Made by a program: the position numbers and the translations under genes. Shown here piece by piece: positions 59,706 through 64,000 of a DNA stretch of 64,000 nucleotides. The stretch's first letter is position 1, and each line of letters begins with the position of its first letter. This DNA comes from Pseudomonas putida (GTDB taxonomy: Bacteria; Pseudomonadota; Gammaproteobacteria; Pseudomonadales; Pseudomonadaceae). The notes beneath the pieces were generated by a model, which worked only from the letters and a program-made list of their open reading frames with translations, searched no databases and was not told where the DNA came from. The stretch covers positions 5,102,001-5,166,000 of the forward strand of contig CP163498.1 in assembly GCA_041071465.1 (NCBI GenBank). Reading direction: 5' to 3'.

Positions 59706-61387
59706 GCATCCAGCTAGTCCTCTCTCATTACCTATCAGGCCTACGCGAACGAGAAGAACTGGACGCGCTTCTGCCCGATCTCCTGATTGCCATGGGGCAC
59801 TCGGTCGAAAGCAGCCCACAGGTTGGCGTCAATCAAGGCGGGGTCGATGTTCTGTCCACCCTTACCGACGCTGACGGAACAGTGGAGGCATTCCTGTACG
59901 TGATCAAGTTTGGCAACGTAAGCCGCAACGACTTCTACAGCGGTCAGCAGGCGATCCAGCCCAGCGTGCGCCAGGCTGCCTCGGAATACATCCAGAATCG
60001 ATTGCCGGCGAAACTGAGACGATGCAAGAAAACGATCGTCGTCGTTTCCAATGGTGAGCTTAAGCAAGACGCACAGTCAGACTATGCCGCGCTCACCAAA
60101 GAAGTCTCTGAGATCAACCCGCTGTGCTCGTTGGATTTTTGGGGCATCAATCGACTCAGTCCGCTCATTGAGCAGCATCTGTTTGATGATGCCTTGCTTC
60201 TAGACAGGGGCAAATCGGATCTCAGAGCAGCCCTGGCCGGGCTAGAAGATACGCAAGCATCCTTCAGTCGCTTCATCAGGTTTGTTGAGGACTGTGTAGC
60301 AGCACCTGATGGGGCCGCTGAGGGCTCAGCGAACACACGAAAAAAACGGTTTCTGAAACGCGCTGCCGCAGCGGCAATGGGCTGGGCTGTGCTCCTAGTG
60401 TGGGGCCAGACTGAAAATAATCAGAAGCCTGGAGTGCTCGCCGGCGAATATCTGCTGTTAAGACTGTGGAGCGAGGCGATCACGCTCGGTGTCCAGCAGG
60501 ATAAACAGTTTCTCAAGCGCTTTGAGACCCTGGCGAGGCTTCACTTAAGCGCGCTCAACCGGTATTACGAACGGATTTTCCCCTCACTCCTTAACCTTCG
60601 GAAGGTTCTTCGGTACCGCCCAGATCACGTGCTGTATATGGACTTGGTGTGCGAGGAGCTTGGGCGTTTGGGCACGGCCTTACTCCTGGCCCAGGCAATC
60701 GATGCCGACGAATCGGAGCGTGCATTGCTTCATGTACAGCTGATCAGCTTCATGAGCGTACATCCAGCGTGCCAATTGCCTGTCTACGACGGTCAAGCTA
60801 TCGACATGTCACTCGCGATGGCCGCCTTGTTCGCAGAAGGCGATACAGCCAACACAAGGACGATGCTGGGCGAGTGCGTCGACCGATTTAGCGCGGCGCT
60901 CCGAAATAATCACTACATGCCCGTGGACACTGACGATCTAGAAGACGCAATGGCGCTCCGCACTGGCAAGGAAGGGCGTCACGGTCGCTTCTTCAAAACC
61001 ACGACTTGGATACCGCTTTTGGCCACCGTCGCCGCAATGCTGGGCGACCGGGAAACCCTTCACAAGCTATCGAGCCGCATCGTGCCCCAGCTCAAAGGGG
61101 TGACCATGGAGCGCTGGTATCCCCGTACCGGATTGCAGACACTCACAGGCTCGAGAACGTCACTGAATACGGTTGGCGTATCTCGGGCCATTTCGGATTT
61201 TCGCGAAACGCCGGAGCAGGAGGTGATCGCATCGTTGCACCTGCCAACACAAAGCGCGGCGGCGAATGAATTTGAGTGGAACAACACGCCATGGGATGTG
61301 CTGGTCGCTATCTCCGCCAGGATGCATCGTCATCCGCTGCCAACGTGGTATCTCCAGAAGTGCGCTACCAACCAGGCTATTCCCTGA
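59702..61387 (+). CDS. 561-aa protein with Mrr/PD-(D/E)xK-like N-terminus and possible membrane segment
   Basis: Residues 1-185 look like a restriction-endonuclease fold: IAMGHSVESSPQVGVNQGGV, then GGVDVLSTL (the Asp) and FLYVIKFGNVSRND (the Lys). The acidic or Gln residue of the E/Q-x-K motif is replaced by Val, so it may be catalytically dead or a recognition domain. LDFWGINRLSPLIEQHLFDD and a possible single membrane helix (RFLKRAAAAAMGWAVLLVWG, about 218-240) follow. The rest is helical and unrecognised. It overlaps the 298-aa gene by four bases. Confidence 0.75.
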   Translation: MSIQLVLSHYLSGLREREELDALLPDLLIAMGHSVESSPQVGVNQGGVDVLSTLTDADGTVEAFLYVIKFGNVSRNDFYSGQQAIQPSVRQAASEYIQNRLPAKLRRCKKTIVVVSNGELKQDAQSDYAALTKEVSEINPLCSLDFWGINRLSPLIEQHLFDDALLLDRGKSDLRAALAGLEDTQASFSRFIRFVEDCVAAPDGAAEGSANTRKKRFLKRAAAAAMGWAVLLVWGQTENNQKPGVLAGEYLLLRLWSEAITLGVQQDKQFLKRFETLARLHLSALNRYYERIFPSLLNLRKVLRYRPDHVLYMDLVCEELGRLGTALLLAQAIDADESERALLHVQLISFMSVHPACQLPVYDGQAIDMSLAMAALFAEGDTANTRTMLGECVDRFSAALRNNHYMPVDTDDLEDAMALRTGKEGRHGRFFKTTTWIPLLATVAAMLGDRETLHKLSSRIVPQLKGVTMERWYPRTGLQTLTGSRTSLNTVGVSRAISDFRETPEQEVIASLHLPTQSAAANEFEWNNTPWDVLVAISARMHRHPLPTWYLQKCATNQAIP

Positions 61388-61450
61388 GTCGACCAAAAAA
61401 CTAGGAAAGTTGACGGGGGTAATCCAGGGGCGAGGGCCTGACTTGAGAAA

Positions 61451-61609
61451 TCACTCAGACTCGAGGTGAGCTCTCAGCGCTTCCGCCAAGGTGAGGAGAG
61501 CATCCTCTAAACGACGGTCTTCCCGGGCGTCGCCCGATCTCGGGATGAATTGCTCGCAATGGCGAAGCAGGGCCTCGGCGTCGTTTGTGTTCAAATCAAA
61601 AGCGATCAT
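61451..61609 (-). CDS. small protein, 52 aa
   Basis: The minus strand encodes MIAFDLNTNDAEALLRHCEQ and ends EALRAHLESE. It is helical and charged and resembles short Pseudomonas proteins of unknown role. The ribosome-binding site is weak. It is antisense to the spacer between the operon and the SIR2 gene. Confidence 0.5.
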   Translation of the reverse strand: MIAFDLNTNDAEALLRHCEQFIPRSGDAREDRRLEDALLTLAEALRAHLESE

Positions 61610-61773
61610 GTCAAGTTCTCTGCGTGCTGGAGGAAGCTATGCTGCGTTGTGGGATCACCTAAGTCGTTCCTAGGGGAGCGGGGCAATCAGGTGCCCTCTG
61701 GATCAGACGCTGGGTCTTCGGCTGGTCGTAGTTTTGTCGCCTGACGCTTGTATTTGTTTGCTATCTCGAAGGC

Positions 61774-61896
61774 CTAGTCGGCGGGCTTTGGCGCGATGGG
61801 CACGTAGCCGTTCTGTGCGAGTTCCAAAAGCGCCTGCCCTACGGCTTTCTCTTTGGAGTTGCGGTCGATGAACGATTTCATGAAGCGTCGAGTCAT
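61774..61896 (-). CDS. small protein, 40 aa
   Basis: The minus strand encodes MTRRFMKSFIDRNSKEKAVG and continues QALLELAQNGYVPIAPKPAD. This is protein-like with an N-terminal basic helix, but there is only a weak CAGGG upstream. Function unknown. Confidence 0.4.
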   Translation of the reverse strand: MTRRFMKSFIDRNSKEKAVGQALLELAQNGYVPIAPKPAD

Positions 61897-62051
61897 GCCC
61901 TGACATAACGCGCATTATGCATCCTAGGTGATATCAGGAGGCGGTCGCGGCATTGAGCAGCGGTGCGACCTGGGGGCAGTCAACTTGGATTGCTGGGTCT
62001 CTAGGGGCTCAGGTTTTGATGCACGGAGAACTCAGGCGAGTGAGCAAGCAC

Positions 62052-62249
62052 ATGTTCTCGATTTTGGAGCCGGGCAATCCGCTGATGATCCAGGCATTGG
62101 ATGCGATGAAGCGCTATTACGAGGCTCAGGCCGCGAAGGCTTCTGAGGACGAGCTTGAACGTTTACGCCTGGAGGCTGAGAGTCTCTTCCAGGCGGTCTC
62201 TGAATTCCAGCAGCGGGTGATGGGGCGGCGCGACGACACTCTTCACTGA
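62052..62249 (+). CDS. family C small protein, copy in the defence-like region
   Basis: MFSILEPGNPLMIQALDAMK, RYYEAQAAKASEDELERLRL and EAESLFQAVSEFQQRVMG match family C (DHPMYSDAVEAMKRYHQAQT...ELERLRLLAEHQFQAVTDYQ) at 54095. An upstream in-frame ATG at 62019 is possible. Function unknown. Confidence 0.62.
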   Translation: MFSILEPGNPLMIQALDAMKRYYEAQAAKASEDELERLRLEAESLFQAVSEFQQRVMGRRDDTLH

Positions 62250-62304
62250 TGGCCCAACAGATGATGGGAGCATTAGTTGATGGCGCCGCTCTGATGAGGC
62301 GTCT

Positions 62305-64000
62305 TTACCACCTGCTAAATCGCGCCAAACCCTCTAGGAATTTCTGGAGGTAGCTCTCACTGCCAAACGCAAAGCCGGCAGCAAGCAACGGCGCGCTGAA
62401 CTCTGGCGTAGAGTACTCCTGACTAAAGCGAGAGATCGTCTCCGAGTGCCAAGATAGACGCCCCATCGCGATGTTTCGGAATTGATTCTGCTGGATTCGA
62501 TTATTCAGCTCTTCTTCGTTAACCCCGTTCGCTTGAACGAAGTACAGCAGGTTCAGAAACTCAAAGCGCTCGTACAGCAGCTCGGGATTCTGCACGCCAG
62601 CGAACGATGGCGCCCATTTACAGCTGATGTGGCTGGCAAGTCGATTGGATAGCGGCGTGCGGGCATTGCTTTGACCCTCAAGGGTTTTCCAGTGCGTCAG
62701 TAGCCCATTGCCGGCCTCCAGATAGAACGGAGACAGTTCATAACCCACCAGGCTTGGCTGCTCACGATGGTTAATCACGGTTGAGCTGAGCAGGCGAAAA
62801 AGAACGTCTAGGCGATTAGCACGGGTCAACCCGAGTGCATAGCCGAGTACGATCAACATTACCGGATAGTCCTTCAGTGCTAGCCAATGGGTATAGCCTG
62901 ACTGTTCTCTGTGCGCTTCGGCATACAATCCTTTGACTGCATCCAGTACGAGACTGAGCTCTTCTCCCGTTCCCCAGCGGCCTAACACCGAAGCAATGCG
63001 TGCGATCGGTTCGACAGTGGCCTCGTACTCCGGAACCCAGTCACTGAACGCCTGATTTCTCACGTCACCCCCTCCTGCGAAAAGAGGGGCGAAATCAGAA
63101 ATCGTCTGCCGAGTTTGGGCCGTTACCAAGTCGTCGAGCTGGATCCTATGCTCAGGGCGATCCATGAATCGTTTTGTCATGGTAATCATGAGCTCGACGC
63201 TTGCCGGGTTGGGCTGGCGGGATTGCCCAATGGTCTCAAGCTTCAGTGCAAGTGCTTCGAAGAACGTATCTGCGTCAGTGCCACTGACCACCGATGCGCG
63301 GCGCTGTGTGACCAACTCCTGGCCGCGCTCAGATAGACCTCCTCGAGCGAGCCAGTAGGTTGGATAGCGGCGGGAAGGCGCGCGAAGAAACGCGGCCCTC
63401 AGGGCATGATCCCATTCCCCTGACCAGCCGGCGACGATCAGACCGAACTCATCGATGATGCGGTCGAGCAAGATGTTGAACTCGGCAGGGTAGTCACCCA
63501 GTTCAACATCCGTATTCAGAATTCTGGCGTCCTTGTAGTCGCCATGAAGCTTGAGAATAAAGCACTGGGAATGGGTGATCGGTTCGGCCCCTGCCAAAGT
63601 GTCGACTGAACTCACTATCGTGGGCTCAATGCCGGCATCACGCAGTGCATTCTCCATCAGCCTGTCGAAGTTGGTCGTGACGATGACACGCACGTGCCCA
63701 GCGCGCACCATTTCTGCGATAGCTCGATGCGCCCGGGTAGGTACCTTTAACCCGTCTTCCAGCTCTTGGGCTGTCGGCTCCAGGAAACCTTGGACAATAG
63801 CTCTGCGTTCGCTTTGCGTCCCAGCCAAGGTCTCAAGCAGTGTCGAATAGTTTGGCTGCTCTCCTGTCTGACCTACATACCAAGCATGCCAGTCTTCCTG
63901 CTCACCTACCCCTGAGGCGATACCGGCGCGTTTGACCAGCTCCATCGTGATCTCCCAGCCGGTCGGAATGCCGGCGGAGCGTGACACCCCTGACCCCAGG
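62305..64000 (-). CDS. SIR2-like NAD-binding protein, 5' end outside window
   Basis: At least 565 codons are present; the start lies beyond the right edge. The visible N-terminus LGSGVSRSAGIPTGWE is the SIR2 glycine motif, VTTNFDRLMENALRDAG the TxNxD motif, FILKLHGDYKD the histidine region and LIVAGWSGEWDHALR the last NAD-site block. Beyond about residue 250 is a long helical C-terminal domain (LVLDAVKGLYAEAHREQSGY). Large SIR2-plus-helical proteins of this kind act as NAD-depleting antiphage effectors. It would be the effector of a one-gene or few-gene system. Confidence 0.85.
   Translation of the reverse strand, partial: LGSGVSRSAGIPTGWEITMELVKRAGIASGVGEQEDWHAWYVGQTGEQPNYSTLLETLAGTQSERRAIVQGFLEPTAQELEDGLKVPTRAHRAIAEMVRAGHVRVIVTTNFDRLMENALRDAGIEPTIVSSVDTLAGAEPITHSQCFILKLHGDYKDARILNTDVELGDYPAEFNILLDRIIDEFGLIVAGWSGEWDHALRAAFLRAPSRRYPTYWLARGGLSERGQELVTQRRASVVSGTDADTFFEALALKLETIGQSRQPNPASVELMITMTKRFMDRPEHRIQLDDLVTAQTRQTISDFAPLFAGGGDVRNQAFSDWVPEYEATVEPIARIASVLGRWGTGEELSLVLDAVKGLYAEAHREQSGYTHWLALKDYPVMLIVLGYALGLTRANRLDVLFRLLSSTVINHREQPSLVGYELSPFYLEAGNGLLTHWKTLEGQSNARTPLSNRLASHISCKWAPSFAGVQNPELLYERFEFLNLLYFVQANGVNEEELNNRIQQNQFRNIAMGRLSWHSETISRFSQEYSTPEFSAPLLAAGFAFGSESYLQKFLEGLARFSRW

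Noticed and set aside
1..64000. CRISPR arrays, rRNA or tRNA genes
   Set aside because: No regularly spaced repeats or recognisable RNA genes of these classes were seen.

Overview
The window looks like Pseudomonas chromosome, probably the P. putida/fluorescens side of the genus. The evidence is an MvaT-type H-NS paralogue (not enteric H-NS), an IS66 element with Pseudomonas-like proteins, many short Pseudomonas-type stress proteins and high G+C codon use. No rRNA, tRNA or CRISPR array was seen. Both ends cut a gene: an amidohydrolase on the left and a SIR2-like protein on the right.

Region 1 (1-21.6 kb) is a catabolic cluster for omega-amino acids or related compounds. It holds an amidohydrolase, an MHS-type permease, a FAD/Fe-S dehydrogenase of the YdiJ/D-2-hydroxyacid type, a PucR-type activator, a ProB-like fragment, two GabP-like permeases, GabT, CsaA, a HAD hydrolase, two EamA exporters, a TetR regulator with a perfect operator, a semialdehyde-dehydrogenase-like ALDH, a second class III aminotransferase and a nitronate-monooxygenase-like protein. 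Import, transamination to a semialdehyde, oxidation to a diacid and hydroxyacid oxidation fit together. Half-sites of the type TCCTAT/ATAGGA recur upstream of four transcription units and may be targets of the PucR regulator.

Region 2 (22-35 kb) is a stress-type region: a formaldehyde-dehydrogenase-like enzyme, hemerythrin, CinA, a YhdG-like SDR, a PfpI/DJ-1 protein, a PRC-barrel-like protein, several small hydrophilic proteins, an antiporter, two lone receiver proteins and a HisKA_2-type kinase. Several genes are broken (cinA, an iron permease, a small Pseudomonas protein, a betB remnant).

Region 3 (35-41 kb) is an AraC / secreted hydrolase / MFS cassette bounded by two direct copies of an A(+)-B(-)-A(-) small-gene module that have decayed in complementary ways.

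Region 4 (41-55 kb) is a patchwork of small genes, three Nudix genes, GNAT genes, a SulP-UspA operon and an IS66 element. It carries two families of apparently structured repeats: a covarying element (three copies) and a terminator-ended small-RNA candidate (two copies). It also has a perfect LexA-type box before a 76-aa unknown gene and paralogues of a roughly 70-aa protein family.

Region 5 (55.6-64 kb) is a probable defence island: a conserved pair with a putative HTH protein, an MvaT paralogue, a CoiA-like nuclease, an unrecognised two-gene operon (298 aa plus a 561-aa protein with an Mrr/PD-(D/E)xK-like N-terminus and a possible membrane segment) and a large SIR2-like protein. The two-gene operon is the best candidate for an undescribed system.

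Five genes each lack exactly one base, most of them in or beside a G/C run, and two of them in the identical context TGGGGGAGA. A base-calling artefact should be excluded before these are called pseudogenes.
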